From Roseibium sp. HPY-6 (GTDB taxonomy: Bacteria; Pseudomonadota; Alphaproteobacteria; Rhizobiales; Stappiaceae): a stretch of 64,000 nt of DNA. A program made the position numbers and the translations under genes. Below are positions 54,430 through 63,943 of the stretch, piece after piece; positions within the stretch are counted from its first letter, which is position 1, and each line of letters opens with the position of its first letter. The notes under the pieces were generated by a model. It was not told the DNA's origin. It ran no database searches and was given only the letters and a program-made list of their open reading frames with translations. Location of the stretch: assembly GCF_040530035.1 (NCBI RefSeq), contig NZ_JBEWCD010000002.1, forward strand, positions 1,612,001 to 1,676,000, given 5' to 3'.

Positions 54430-55284
54430 ATGCCAGCCGTCATCTGTGCGGGATTGATAACTGTGGACGCGGTATACGACCTGGAGGCCTTTCCGGAGGA
54501 AGGCAGCAAAGTGAGGGCGCGCACCGCACGGCTCCAGCCCGGTGGCGGCGCATTGCTGGCAGCAACGACAGTTTCAAAACTGGGCGGCACGGCACGTTTG
54601 GCAGGAGCGATTGGAGACGATCTGTTTGGTCAGTTTCTTCGCGGCCAAATGGCACTTCGTGGGATTGATGACACGCTTGTTCAAACTCTTAAGGGAGAGA
54701 CCACAGCTCACTCAGCGGTGTTCGTCACCGCGGACGGAGAGCGCACCATCGTCAATCAAAGGTCGGATCGATTGCTCGAAATAGAGTTGATGGCCGATCT
54801 CCCGGATTATGACGCGGTCCTGGTGGACACCCGCTGCCAAAATCTGGTGAGAAGGCTCTTTCAGCAGGCGCAAAGGGAGGGGAAGCCCTCGGTCCTGGAC
54901 GGCGAGGCTCCCGTGCCGCGCGATCTGTTGCCGTTGGTCAGCCATCTTGCACTTTCCGAGCAGGGGTTGGCTGATTTTGAGGGCACATCGCTGGCCGAGA
55001 TTGCAGCGCAAAACCAATTCTGGGTGTGCGTGACACGCGGGGCGGAAGACGTGGAGCTTCACGATGGAAGCCGGTTTACCCCACCGCGCGTGACACCCCT
55101 GGATACGTTGGGAGCCGGGGATGTCTGGCACGGTGCCTTTGCCTTTGCATTGGCGAAGGGGCTCAACGAGCCGGAGGCCGTTGAGTTTTCAAACGCGGCC
55201 GCGGCACTGTTCGTGTCACGAACCGGGGACGCGCGATTTCCGACCAGCCGAGAAGTTGAAGATGTGTTGCAAACACAGAGATGA
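54430..55284 (+). CDS. PfkB-family carbohydrate kinase
   Basis: The 284-residue protein has the ribokinase fold with an N-terminal glycine-rich GGGALLAA motif and the C-terminal anion-hole signature DTLGAGDVWHGAFAFAL with its catalytic Asp. It probably phosphorylates a sugar or keto-sugar acid for entry to central metabolism. The ATG at 54430 follows GGAGG; an upstream ATG at 54400 falls inside the operator palindrome and is rejected. Confidence 0.92.
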   Translation: MPAVICAGLITVDAVYDLEAFPEEGSKVRARTARLQPGGGALLAATTVSKLGGTARLAGAIGDDLFGQFLRGQMALRGIDDTLVQTLKGETTAHSAVFVTADGERTIVNQRSDRLLEIELMADLPDYDAVLVDTRCQNLVRRLFQQAQREGKPSVLDGEAPVPRDLLPLVSHLALSEQGLADFEGTSLAEIAAQNQFWVCVTRGAEDVELHDGSRFTPPRVTPLDTLGAGDVWHGAFAFALAKGLNEPEAVEFSNAAAALFVSRTGDARFPTSREVEDVLQTQR

Positions 55285-55490
55285 AAGCGGAGGCGCGACC
55301 GGTCTGGATTCGCTTTGACGAAAAGGGAAAATTCAAAGGAAAGACGCTGCCGTTCGCGGCAGGAGTGATGCACCACAGCACCATCCGCATTGTTGTTGCC
55401 GGTCGACTGCTATAAGACCAAAAGGATAGCGTTCATGATTTCTCGCTGACCACTGAGCATGCTGTTTGCATGCAAAAGGACCCCTGACAC

Positions 55491-56912
55491 ATGGCAGAAA
55501 AACCAATCTGGCAATGGAGCGCGAGCGAACTCGCGGATCGGGTTGCAAATCACGATGTCACGGCCGAGGTCGCCGTGACCGCGACGGTGGCCCGCATGCG
55601 TGAGGTGAACGGGCATCTCAACGCCGTGGTCGACGATCTGGGGGACGAGGCGATTGAGCGTGCAAGCGGTCTTGACGCTGTGCTCAAGGAATCCGGTCCG
55701 GTCGGACCACTCCACGGTGTGCCGGTTACCATCAAGATCAATGTCGACCAGAAGGGCAAATCAACCTCGAACGGCGTCAAGGCATTCAACGACATTGTCG
55801 CGCCTGCAGATGCGCCGTTTGTCAAAAACCTGACCGACGCCGGTGCCGTGGTCATCGGCCGGACGAACACACCCGAATTCTCCTTCCGTGCGACGACGAC
55901 CAACGAATTGCACGGGCGCACCTTCAATCCCTGGAATGACTGGGCTTCCTCCGGCGGTTCGTCCGGAGGCGCGTCGACCGCCGTAATGAGCGGGATGGGC
56001 CCGATCGCACATGGCAATGACATTGGCGGATCCTTGCGCTTTCCCTCTGCGGCAACAGGTGCGGTCACCGTCAAGCCGGGGCTTGGACGTACGCCTGCAT
56101 GGAACCCTTCGCAGAGTGCGGAGCGCGGCCTGCTCGCACAGCTGATGTCGGTACAGGGCGTCATTTGCCGCGAGGTGCGCGACGTCCGTCTCGCGATGAA
56201 GTCCGTGATAGCCTATGACCCGAACGATCCCTGGCAGGCCCCGGTGCTGTTTGAGGGCCCTGCATTGGAAAAACCGATAAGGGTCGGCTTCACCAAAAAC
56301 ACCTATCAGTTTGATGTCCATCCGGCGATTGTTCAGGCCCTTGAAACAGCACGCGATTGCCTGGTGGATGCCGGATATGAGGTCGTTGAAGTCGAGACGC
56401 CCGACATCAGCGAGATTGGCGAAACGGGCTACCGCGCCTTGATGGGTGAGGTCAGCGTCCTGATGCTGGACGATATTCGCAGGCATGGCAGCAGCGAAAT
56501 CAATCGGATGTTCGACGAGTATTTTGAACTCTTTCCGCCCTTTGAGAAAGAGGAACTGCTGCGCCAGATGGCAAGGCGGTCCTTTTTCATACGCCAGTGG
56601 AACCTTCTCCTGGAACACTATCCGATTGTTTTGACCCCGTTTCTGCCATCTCCGACCTACTCCTGGAACCGGGATGCGGAAGGAAAGGACGGCATCATGG
56701 AAGTGCTCGGATGCGGGATCTGGTCCTTCGCCATGAACTACATGGGCCTTCCGGCAGGCATCGTCTCCCCCCGCATACACGACGGACTCCCGGTCGCCGT
56801 CCAGATCGTCGGACGCCGCTTCCGCGAAGACCTGATCCTCGACGCGCTGGAAGCCGTGGAGACCCGCGTTGGCGTCATGGCTCAAAAGCTGTTCGAGCGG
56901 GAAACACTGTAA
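55491..56912 (+). CDS. Amidase-signature family hydrolase
   Basis: The 473-residue enzyme has the Ser-cisSer-Lys triad of the amidase family: Lys in PVTIKINVD (about residue 84), the glycine-serine loop SSGGSSGGAS (about 157-166) and the nucleophilic Ser in NDIGGSLR (about 180). It hydrolyses a C-N bond of an amide or related compound in the cytosol. It is separated from the kinase gene by about 200 bases with no obvious terminator. The native substrate is unknown; an N-acylated carbon source imported by the TRAP system would fit. Confidence 0.92.
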   Translation: MAEKPIWQWSASELADRVANHDVTAEVAVTATVARMREVNGHLNAVVDDLGDEAIERASGLDAVLKESGPVGPLHGVPVTIKINVDQKGKSTSNGVKAFNDIVAPADAPFVKNLTDAGAVVIGRTNTPEFSFRATTTNELHGRTFNPWNDWASSGGSSGGASTAVMSGMGPIAHGNDIGGSLRFPSAATGAVTVKPGLGRTPAWNPSQSAERGLLAQLMSVQGVICREVRDVRLAMKSVIAYDPNDPWQAPVLFEGPALEKPIRVGFTKNTYQFDVHPAIVQALETARDCLVDAGYEVVEVETPDISEIGETGYRALMGEVSVLMLDDIRRHGSSEINRMFDEYFELFPPFEKEELLRQMARRSFFIRQWNLLLEHYPIVLTPFLPSPTYSWNRDAEGKDGIMEVLGCGIWSFAMNYMGLPAGIVSPRIHDGLPVAVQIVGRRFREDLILDALEAVETRVGVMAQKLFERETL

Positions 56913-57126
56913 GCTTCCGCGAAGCCAAAGCTCCGTTGAATAATCCGGAGGAGATGACGAACGCTTCCGAATTTGCATCCCGGTTCAAGTGCTTGGATTA
57001 AGCCGCGATGAACCTGTCTGCGACATTCAAAGAAATTGTCGCTTGGGGGAGCGGTTTCCTCGCAACTCTTGAAAGAAGCGCAAATTCATTGCGCGCGCCC
57101 AAGAAAGAAATTCATGCGGGATTTTA
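56913..57126 (+). other. Short region at island edge with a 15-codon ORF
   Basis: An ATG at 56954, preceded by GGAGGAG, opens a 15-codon frame ending TAA at 56999-57001. It could be a leader, or the remnant start of an amidase-operon gene cut off by the island. Nothing else is seen before the att repeat at 57127. Confidence 0.3.
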
Positions 57127-57152
57127 TGGTGCGGCCGGAGAGATTTGAACTC
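57127..57152. repeat. Distal att direct repeat (copy of tRNA-Thr 3' end)
   Basis: The 26 bases repeat the acceptor and T-arm part of the tRNA-Thr gene at 63436-63461 with one G/T difference at the seventh base. The rest of a tRNA is not present, so this is the reconstituted or left-over att half. Confidence 0.8.
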
Positions 57153-57448
57153 AGGATTTGGCAGTCATACCGACTTGATTTCAAACAGTTTTTTTCTTTG
57201 TCCTGATTGCCCTGTGTACCACCACTGGGGACCAGCTAAGTCACTTAGTCTTGCAGATTTGTATGTCGATGTGAAGCTAGCAGTTTCGCCTTTCAATCAT
57301 GCCAATGCTGTTCGCAAGAGCTTTGCCGCTTGGAGTACTATTTCAAAACCCAAATTAACCAGAAGGCGCACTGCGCATGAATGCAACCGTCTTGCAACTA
57401 AATGTCTTTTGATGTCTAGTGACGAGCGTAAGGTTCGGGAGGCGCAAG
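57153..57448. other. Island left end, non-coding
   Basis: About 300 AT-rich bases follow the att repeat. A frame that reads through from 57145 to 57471 has no ribosome-binding site and no recognisable product. The promoter of the ParB-like gene should be here. Confidence 0.35.
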
Positions 57449-58816
57449 TTGTTCGCAAAGTTCAAATATGAGCGTATAGCTCTATCACTTATCAAATTGG
57501 ACGAGAAGAACCCCAGAATTGTCACTCTTGAGCACTTGAAGTCCCAAGAAGCAATTGTCGAATATTTGTTTGAGCATGAGGCGCTTTCCGCATTCCTCAA
57601 AAAAATTGCTACCGAAGGTAGGAACCAAGGAGCAGAGCGGCCTTACATTGTAAAATCTGGCAAAGAGTATGTGGTTGTCGAGGGTAATACGCGGATCGCA
57701 GCATACAAGCTCCTAACCGGACAACTGAAGCCACCTGAGCATTATGCTAGCGCGGTGCCGCATTTACCCGGGCCGATACGGGACGAATTGCTAAGCGTTG
57801 ATTGCACCATAGCGCCCTCGCGCGATGCTCTTCTCCCGATAATGGCTGCTGCGCATTTTGGTCTGGGGGATAAGAGTAAGTGGGGTTATTTGGGTAGCAG
57901 AAAAGCGGTCTATGACGAATGGAAGGGAGGAAAGAGCATCGCGCAGCTCGCAACTGCATTTGATCGAAAGAAGGGTCAAATAAACGATCTCATTCTTGAA
58001 TACAAGCTCTACCTTGCAGCTCTCAAGTTCGACTGGACGCCGGCGGAAAAGCAAATCCTCACTGATCCTGCAGTCGAGTTTAACCCACCCGTCCGATTCC
58101 TCCAAGGCACCGGTCACAGATCGGCAATAGGGATAGAACTGGACCGTGTGAATCATGCGATTAATTTTGAAGACGAAGAAGCAAAGGCGAAGTTCAGGCA
58201 TCTAGTGAAAAAGCTTGTAATTAGCTCTGAAAAAGGTTTTGGAGCTACTTCGTCTTATAAGGATGTGTTTTCTGACTATCCGGGTGCCAAACCGGAATCC
58301 GACGATACAGCTCAGAGCGGTGCTGACGGGTCTAATGGAAGTCCTGGCGCGGACGATAAGAGCCAATCGGAAAACAACCAAAAACCGGGTGACAAAAGTT
58401 CAGAAAAGCCAAAAGCACCAAAGCTGACAGCAGGTGCCCTTTTCAACTATCCCGTCACAGCGAATAATCTTCTACTAAAACAACTGATGAAAGAGTGTAA
58501 GGCAATCAATGCTAACAAGCTTCCAGCTTCCGCAACCGCATTATTGCGAAGCACTATTGAGGCGATATTGAAAACAATCATCGAGGATCAAGGGGCTAAT
58601 CCAAAGAGAAATCTTCTAAGTCTCGAGACGGCTCTGGATATTTGCTTGGGTAATACTGTGCAGCTTGGTGTAGATGACCGAAAGATATTGAAGGAATTCA
58701 AGAAGAATCATCTCGACTATGTTAATCTGGGTGCCCACGCTACAGTGGTGCCAAATGCGTTGCGTTTAATGGCCGCTCGCGATTGTGTTGACCAGTTTGT
58801 AATGAGGAACATTTGA
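57449..58816 (+). CDS. ParB/sulfiredoxin-like N-terminal domain protein
   Basis: The 455-residue protein starts at a TTG preceded by GGGAGG. Residues about 10-110 resemble the ParB N-terminal fold, with NPRIVTLEHL and the conserved VVEGNTRIAAYKLL box. Next come a helical, partition-like helix-turn-helix segment (about 155-195, SIAQLATAFDRKKGQINDLI) and a charged disordered linker (about 275-325). A C-terminal helical domain (about 330-455) recalls HEPN or DUF4145 proteins. Such ParB-like proteins occur in phages and defence islands, often with DNA methyltransferases. Function is unknown. It abuts the methyltransferase gene with no gap. Confidence 0.75.
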   Translation: MFAKFKYERIALSLIKLDEKNPRIVTLEHLKSQEAIVEYLFEHEALSAFLKKIATEGRNQGAERPYIVKSGKEYVVVEGNTRIAAYKLLTGQLKPPEHYASAVPHLPGPIRDELLSVDCTIAPSRDALLPIMAAAHFGLGDKSKWGYLGSRKAVYDEWKGGKSIAQLATAFDRKKGQINDLILEYKLYLAALKFDWTPAEKQILTDPAVEFNPPVRFLQGTGHRSAIGIELDRVNHAINFEDEEAKAKFRHLVKKLVISSEKGFGATSSYKDVFSDYPGAKPESDDTAQSGADGSNGSPGADDKSQSENNQKPGDKSSEKPKAPKLTAGALFNYPVTANNLLLKQLMKECKAINANKLPASATALLRSTIEAILKTIIEDQGANPKRNLLSLETALDICLGNTVQLGVDDRKILKEFKKNHLDYVNLGAHATVVPNALRLMAARDCVDQFVMRNI

Positions 58817-59674
58817 ATGCTTACCTCTCCACTAAGGTATCCAGGTGGGAAGGCGAAACTTTTTCATTTCTTCACAGAGACGATTAAGTGTAATTCGTTG
58901 TTTTCAAAGACTTATTGTGAACCCTATGCAGGAGGCGCTGGGCTGGCGCTAAAACTGCTATCCTCAGGTTTCATCGACAGTGTCGCACTCAATGATATCG
59001 ACGAAAGCATTTTTGCTTTTTGGCACTCGGTTCTTCGTCGTCCAGACGACTTTTGTGAATTAATCCAACGGACACCTATAACAATTGAAGAGTGGTATCG
59101 CCAAAAGTCAGTTTGGGAGTCGCGAGATCTCTCATGTCCATTGTCGCTTGGTTTTGCTGCGTTTTTTTTGAATCGTACGAACAGATCAGGAATAATTGAG
59201 GGTGCAGGTCCAATCGGTGGATATGAGCAAGCCGGGGCTTGGAAACTAGATGTAAGGTTGAATAAGGACCAGCAGATAAAAAATATCGAGAATTTAAAGT
59301 GTTTTAGTTATAAGATTGATGTAACAAATTCTGATGCTTTGAACTTCACAAAGAAGAAACTGGAATCTAAGGATACTTTTTTGTATTTAGATCCTCCATA
59401 CTATGTAAAAGGTAGTAAATTATACAGGAATTTCTACAATCATCAGGATCATGAGAACATACATGATATGCTTCTTAATTCCCGAAACGGATTGTGGGTC
59501 GTTTCATATGATGACGTTCCGCAGATTCGTGAAATTTACGGAGAATTTAGCCCAGTTAGCTATTCACTGCACTACAGCGCAGGCAAGAAAACTACTGGTC
59601 GAGAGATCATATATTTCAGTGATAAACTAGTTCCGCCATTGGTGGAGGGTTTCGAGCCAACCCTAGCCGCATGA
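58817..59674 (+). CDS. D12-class DNA adenine N6-methyltransferase
   Basis: The 285-residue enzyme has the Dam/D12 order: RYPGGKAKL (residues 7-15), the AdoMet-binding YAGGAGLAL (about 36-44), NDIDESIFAFW and the catalytic Asp192-Pro-Pro-Tyr195. It methylates adenine in a short DNA site. No restriction endonuclease is adjacent, so it may be an orphan marker or act with the ParB-like protein whose stop it directly follows. The sequence is markedly AT-rich compared with the flanking chromosome. Confidence 0.92.
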   Translation: MLTSPLRYPGGKAKLFHFFTETIKCNSLFSKTYCEPYAGGAGLALKLLSSGFIDSVALNDIDESIFAFWHSVLRRPDDFCELIQRTPITIEEWYRQKSVWESRDLSCPLSLGFAAFFLNRTNRSGIIEGAGPIGGYEQAGAWKLDVRLNKDQQIKNIENLKCFSYKIDVTNSDALNFTKKKLESKDTFLYLDPPYYVKGSKLYRNFYNHQDHENIHDMLLNSRNGLWVVSYDDVPQIREIYGEFSPVSYSLHYSAGKKTTGREIIYFSDKLVPPLVEGFEPTLAA

Positions 59675-60075
59675 AACGCTTCCAAATCTGATCCCTGTCG
59701 CGAGGGGCTTCGTAGGCTCTCTGTTACAGCTGGGGATACAAAGGCGTCTTCCCTACTGCTCAGGTTTCTCAAGGCGCTGATCGTAATTTGTGACCTCTTG
59801 ATGAAGCGATCTTGTACTTCGGCTGCCACCTTCAACTCCCTGCCGCTTTCGAAGTTTCATTCTGGAAAACTTGGCTAGAAAAGCTGAAACTGAATTTGAT
59901 AGACAACTAAGGTTCGAGGACATAGCTTGGGAAGCCTTGGCAATGAAATCTACAAACTGTGTTCAGTGTTTGCAGTCATTGGACTGTAGCACCTTTTTGT
60001 GTTGCAGTTGCCTGATTTCCCAGCAACTATTCGTTGTTGTCAATACTCGGCACCCACGAATTGAGCAGTAAAAAC
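59675..60075. other. Intergenic region inside the island
   Basis: About 400 bases separate the methyltransferase from the TIR gene. Short frames on both strands cross it without ribosome-binding sites or family resemblance; it may hold decayed sequence. The TIR gene promoter should lie here. Confidence 0.4.
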
Positions 60076-62640
60076 ATGTCAAATTTCTCCGGGACCATAT
60101 TCTTATCTCATGCCAGCGCAGATAAGGCCTTTGTTGAAACAATTTACAAGAAACTTGATGCATCAAGTGCATTTTACGACATCAAAACGATAAACCCAGG
60201 TCAAGATTTTATTGACGCAATGAAATCAGGCGTGGGCTTAAGCAGCTTGTTTGTACTATTCCATTCCCCCAATACAAGAAACACTTGGGTCGAATTTGAG
60301 ACAAAACTAGCCGAATTCCACAACGCATCTACTTATAACAGCAGAGTTCTAGTGTGCCCTATCGGTGGAGCAACCTATCACTCATTGCCCGATTGGTTGA
60401 AATCATTCATGACGACATCTGAAGCACACAGTGCGTCAGATATTGCGCGAACCATCATTTACTTGCAGCAAAACGCTGTTGACTCTTCTCTAAAACTGAA
60501 AACAAAAGTAGTTGGTCGGGAAGAGATACTCAACAAAGTACATCTCGCAACTATCCAAGCTATTCCCAAAACTGGCCACCCAATACAGCACATTGTCCTG
60601 TCGGGTATCGTTGGGATGGGAAGGACGACAATTGCCAAAGAAATTATCAAAAAGTCCTTCTCAAACATGCGGAGTGCAGGACCCATTTTTGATCTTCCCG
60701 ACATGGCGGAGGCGGTAGATTTCTATATCGCATTGAAGCAAGACATTGATGGCTTGATGGACAAAGGCGAACTATCAAGACAAATTGAAGCATTCTCACC
60801 TCTCAGTCCAAATGAGCAAGCAGAGATAATCGCAAATCAAGTTGCTCACTGGTCTGAATTGAACCAACCTATTGTATTTAAAACACGTTGGGGTCTCAGA
60901 GATAGGAGCAGGCATCTAAAGCCGTGGCTTGACCACTTCTTCGAATTTACGAAAAAGCAATCGGGTCTCCGCACAGTTTTTGTTTCAAATCGCCGGCTGC
61001 CTGATGAAGAGATCGCATCTCGACCGAATGTCGAACAATTTCAGGTCGAAGAGCTTAGTGAGACGGATGTACAGATAATTCTGCATGAGCTTATCGAGTC
61101 AAGATACTACGATGCGCAGAAAGCCTCGGGTGTCTCATCTTTGATTAATGGGCATGCCGCAACCGCGCACTACACAGCTTTTCTGATTAATTCAGGCAGA
61201 AATACAGATCTATTAGTCGCTAATCCGGACCCAATAGTTGCGTTCCAAAGCAGAGCTCTTCGCAACATTTTCAGTGGGTCATTAGTAAGCGAAACGCAGC
61301 TTCAAGTACTCGCACTACTTGGGGTCTTCCCAAAGCTGTCTTTTAGAACACTTGAGAGTGTCTTGAAAGTAGATAAGAAAACACTCTCGCAAGAAGTTAT
61401 GGAACTAATTGATTTCTCTTTGGTTCAAACAGTCGATGCAGAATTTTTTGGTTGTCCCGATATTGTTGGAACGCACTCTCGCCGTGACCTCCAATCAGTG
61501 AGTGCACCATTGTTAAGTAAAGTGAAAAGGCAAATTGAGGAAGACATCGAGGCAGGTGAAGCGGACTCTCAACTCATCACAGCTCTGTTGATTGCTACTG
61601 TCGAAGAGGCAGGTGAAATCCCAAATGAATTAATCGTACTGCTAACTAGCTCATCGCTCTTAGCCATCGTTGCTACTCAGTTTGACAGACTGAGATCTAA
61701 TTTACAGAAAAATCGTGAAGGGTTTGAGGCAATATACAAAATGGCCAAGTTGGCTATGGAGATGCGTGTTTCGGACGACGCAGTCGAGCAAATTCTGTTT
61801 ACAGGCGGGGATAGCGCGATACGCGCAGGAATCTACCCAGAAGACATAATTGCATACATGGAAAGCAATGCTTTACCTGCAGTTTACTACCTGAAAGGCA
61901 GTTACGCATTCCACGTAGAAAAGAACAATGAAAAGGCTATCCAAAACCTGAAAACTGCCCTTTCCTCTAAACATTTCAAACTCCGCAATACAAGGTTGTT
62001 GGTTCGAGCTTACATCAGAGAACGGAAGTTTTCTTATGCACTGGATGTACTAGGTGATTTAACAAGCCATCAGTTACAACGAGAAAGTGGCCTTCTCATT
62101 CTGAAAATCCGGGCACTAAGAGGGCTGCGGCTTTTTGATGAAGCTTCCGCGATTGAAGAGATGTTGGAATCCCGCAAAGATGAATACGGTGAAATACCTT
62201 TGTTCAATGCAGGAAAATTTCTTCGAGAAATGAGATTAACACTAGCTATGGAACAAGTGGCTGACGCGAAAAAGGCGCCTAAAGTAAACTTATTTAGCTG
62301 CCAGCTTATGGAATGCGCCATACGAATTGAAGATGGCGACCCTTCTCTTTTACCCGCAACCGTCGAGTATGCAAACTCAGTAAGCCGAGGCTACGACGCT
62401 CTACAACTACAAGCCAGACACGCAGTTGTCCAAGGTCGATGGGCGGACGCAGAAAAATTCTTGGCGAAGATTGAGCGCAAAGACTATTTCGATCTGCAAA
62501 TTGAGAAACGCTGTCTAGAACAAAAAATGGCAGATGTAACTATCGTGAGAGATGCTGCAGCGTTGGATGAGTGCAAGAGAAGACTTGACGAAGTTGCAGT
62601 GCAAAGTGCTACCTCGCCTGAGGGCTTTCGAGACGCGTAA
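60076..62640 (+). CDS. TIR-NTPase-repeat (STAND-like) protein, probable antiphage effector
   Basis: The 854-residue protein begins with a TIR domain (1-125, FLSHASADKAFV and WVEFE with the candidate NADase Glu75). A P-loop NTPase follows (about 145-400; Walker A GIVGMGRTT at 177-185; sensor-like TVFVSNRRLP). A winged-helix-like part and a long helical repeat region (about 480-854) of TPR type complete it. The expected hydrophobic Walker B with paired acids is not obvious near 275-300. Bacterial TIR-STAND proteins sense phage factors through their repeats and then deplete NAD. The ATG at 60076 is chosen because the TIR fold begins within a few residues. Confidence 0.82.
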   Translation: MSNFSGTIFLSHASADKAFVETIYKKLDASSAFYDIKTINPGQDFIDAMKSGVGLSSLFVLFHSPNTRNTWVEFETKLAEFHNASTYNSRVLVCPIGGATYHSLPDWLKSFMTTSEAHSASDIARTIIYLQQNAVDSSLKLKTKVVGREEILNKVHLATIQAIPKTGHPIQHIVLSGIVGMGRTTIAKEIIKKSFSNMRSAGPIFDLPDMAEAVDFYIALKQDIDGLMDKGELSRQIEAFSPLSPNEQAEIIANQVAHWSELNQPIVFKTRWGLRDRSRHLKPWLDHFFEFTKKQSGLRTVFVSNRRLPDEEIASRPNVEQFQVEELSETDVQIILHELIESRYYDAQKASGVSSLINGHAATAHYTAFLINSGRNTDLLVANPDPIVAFQSRALRNIFSGSLVSETQLQVLALLGVFPKLSFRTLESVLKVDKKTLSQEVMELIDFSLVQTVDAEFFGCPDIVGTHSRRDLQSVSAPLLSKVKRQIEEDIEAGEADSQLITALLIATVEEAGEIPNELIVLLTSSSLLAIVATQFDRLRSNLQKNREGFEAIYKMAKLAMEMRVSDDAVEQILFTGGDSAIRAGIYPEDIIAYMESNALPAVYYLKGSYAFHVEKNNEKAIQNLKTALSSKHFKLRNTRLLVRAYIRERKFSYALDVLGDLTSHQLQRESGLLILKIRALRGLRLFDEASAIEEMLESRKDEYGEIPLFNAGKFLREMRLTLAMEQVADAKKAPKVNLFSCQLMECAIRIEDGDPSLLPATVEYANSVSRGYDALQLQARHAVVQGRWADAEKFLAKIERKDYFDLQIEKRCLEQKMADVTIVRDAAALDECKRRLDEVAVQSATSPEGFRDA

Positions 62641-62696
62641 AACGCACTCTCAAACATACTCACAAAGGATAGGTTCTGAGACTAACTATTGACATG

Positions 62697-62737
62697 TCTC
62701 ATAAAGATATTCTCGATTTATCTGAAGAGTTATGAGA
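62697..62737. repeat. Inverted repeat at the recombinase start, res- or operator-like
   Basis: TCTCATAA (62697-62704) and TTATGAGA (62730-62737) are perfect complements separated by 25 bases and overlap the recombinase ATG. A TTGACA at 62689-62694 could be its -35. Serine resolvases often bind such a site for both recombination and autorepression. Confidence 0.45.
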
Positions 62738-63310
62738 ATGGCGTTGGTAGGGTATGCACGAGTTTCCACTCTGGGCCAGTCATTGGATGTACAGAAGGAG
62801 AAGCTTGAGTGTATCGGCGTCGACAAGCTTTTCGAGGAGAAGCGTTCGGGTGTCGATGCGAACCGTCTTGCACTAAAGCAGTGCCTTGAGTACCTGCGTG
62901 AGGGCGACACCATGGTGAATTCGCGGATCGACCGGCTTGCACGTAGTGCTGAAGACCTCCTGAGGATTGTCAGGGAGCTTGAGGACAAGGGAGTGTCCAT
63001 CAGAGTGCTCGATCAGTCAATCGACACTCGGGATGCAGCCGGGAAGGCCTTCCTCGGTATGTTGGCTGTGTTTGCGGAGTTCGAGAGCAACATCCGCAAG
63101 GAACGTCAGATGGACGGCATCGCCAAGGCTAAGGCCAAAGGGACAAAGTTTGGACGGAAGGCCGCGCTTACACCCGAGGTGATCGCTGACATCAGAGCGA
63201 TGCGTGAGAAGGATGAGCGCACGGTGCCAGAGATTATGACCAAGACCGGGTTATCCAAAGCGACAGTCTATCGAGCGCTCGCAACACGGGAGGCCCACAG
63301 GGACTCATAG
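62732..63310 (+). CDS. Serine recombinase (resolvase/invertase)
   Basis: The 192-residue protein has the small serine recombinase layout: catalytic domain with Ser12 in GYARVSTLGQS, an Arg-rich active-site helix (RIDRLARSAEDL), the dimer helix (FLGMLAVFAEFESNIRKERQ) and a C-terminal helix-turn-helix (VPEIMTKTGLSKATVYRAL). It cuts and rejoins DNA at paired res or inversion sites. It lies 125 bases from the tRNA att repeat and is more GC-rich than the rest of the island, so it may have a different origin. GAAGAG precedes the ATG. Confidence 0.93.
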   Translation: MRMALVGYARVSTLGQSLDVQKEKLECIGVDKLFEEKRSGVDANRLALKQCLEYLREGDTMVNSRIDRLARSAEDLLRIVRELEDKGVSIRVLDQSIDTRDAAGKAFLGMLAVFAEFESNIRKERQMDGIAKAKAKGTKFGRKAALTPEVIADIRAMREKDERTVPEIMTKTGLSKATVYRALATREAHRDS

Positions 63311-63435
63311 GGATCCCGTGGAGAGGTGTTTGGCTCATCAGGTCAATCGCCAAAGAGTCGTGCTCGCCGACGATGGTTAGCTCTTCTTTTGATGAGCGGA
63401 GAGACTATTTTTTTGTTGCTTCCACTGGGAAACGA

Positions 63436-63510
<75 letters not shown>

Positions 63511-63943
63511 GAGCGGGTGTTACCCGAGGCGCATCTGACGTCGAACCGGCTATTTTACAAGCTGTTTTTGAGACGTGTGCGCGGTGCCGATCAGCGTCGC
63601 CGACCGGAATGAGGGGGCTTGTGCCACAAGAGCCATTGGGACGCAAGCGGTGAATCGGTTTTTTTGGCATGCTTCCCCATGAACGGGACGTGGAATTTTC
63701 GTCGCATGATCGGGCACGATTTTAGCGGGCATTTCCCGGAAAAAAGGGGGCTGTGGATAGCGTGTCTCGGTTGCGGGAACCAGTGGCGCAGAAACGGCGG
63801 CGGTGCGCGTTTGCTAGTGTCAGGTTTCAGGGCCGGCATCGCGGCCGGCACCGGTTTCTTGCGCAACGAGGCACGACCGGCTTTTCAGCCGGGCACGTGC
63901 TTGGTAAAACGGCGAGACTTTCGACAAGGCCTACGGCGCGATG
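63511..63943. other. Region right of tRNA-Thr
   Basis: About 430 bases with GC-rich inverted segments, such as GCCGGC at about 63831-63836 and its near repeat GGCCGGC just after. Frames on both strands cross it, but none has a recognisable product or ribosome-binding site. Confidence 0.35.

Noticed and set aside
57127..57200. A second tRNA gene at the island's left end
   Set aside because: Only the acceptor and T-arm part is present; no anticodon or D-arm follows.
57145..57471. A 108-codon frame at the island's left end
   Set aside because: No ribosome-binding site, no known domain, and it overlaps the supported ParB-like start.
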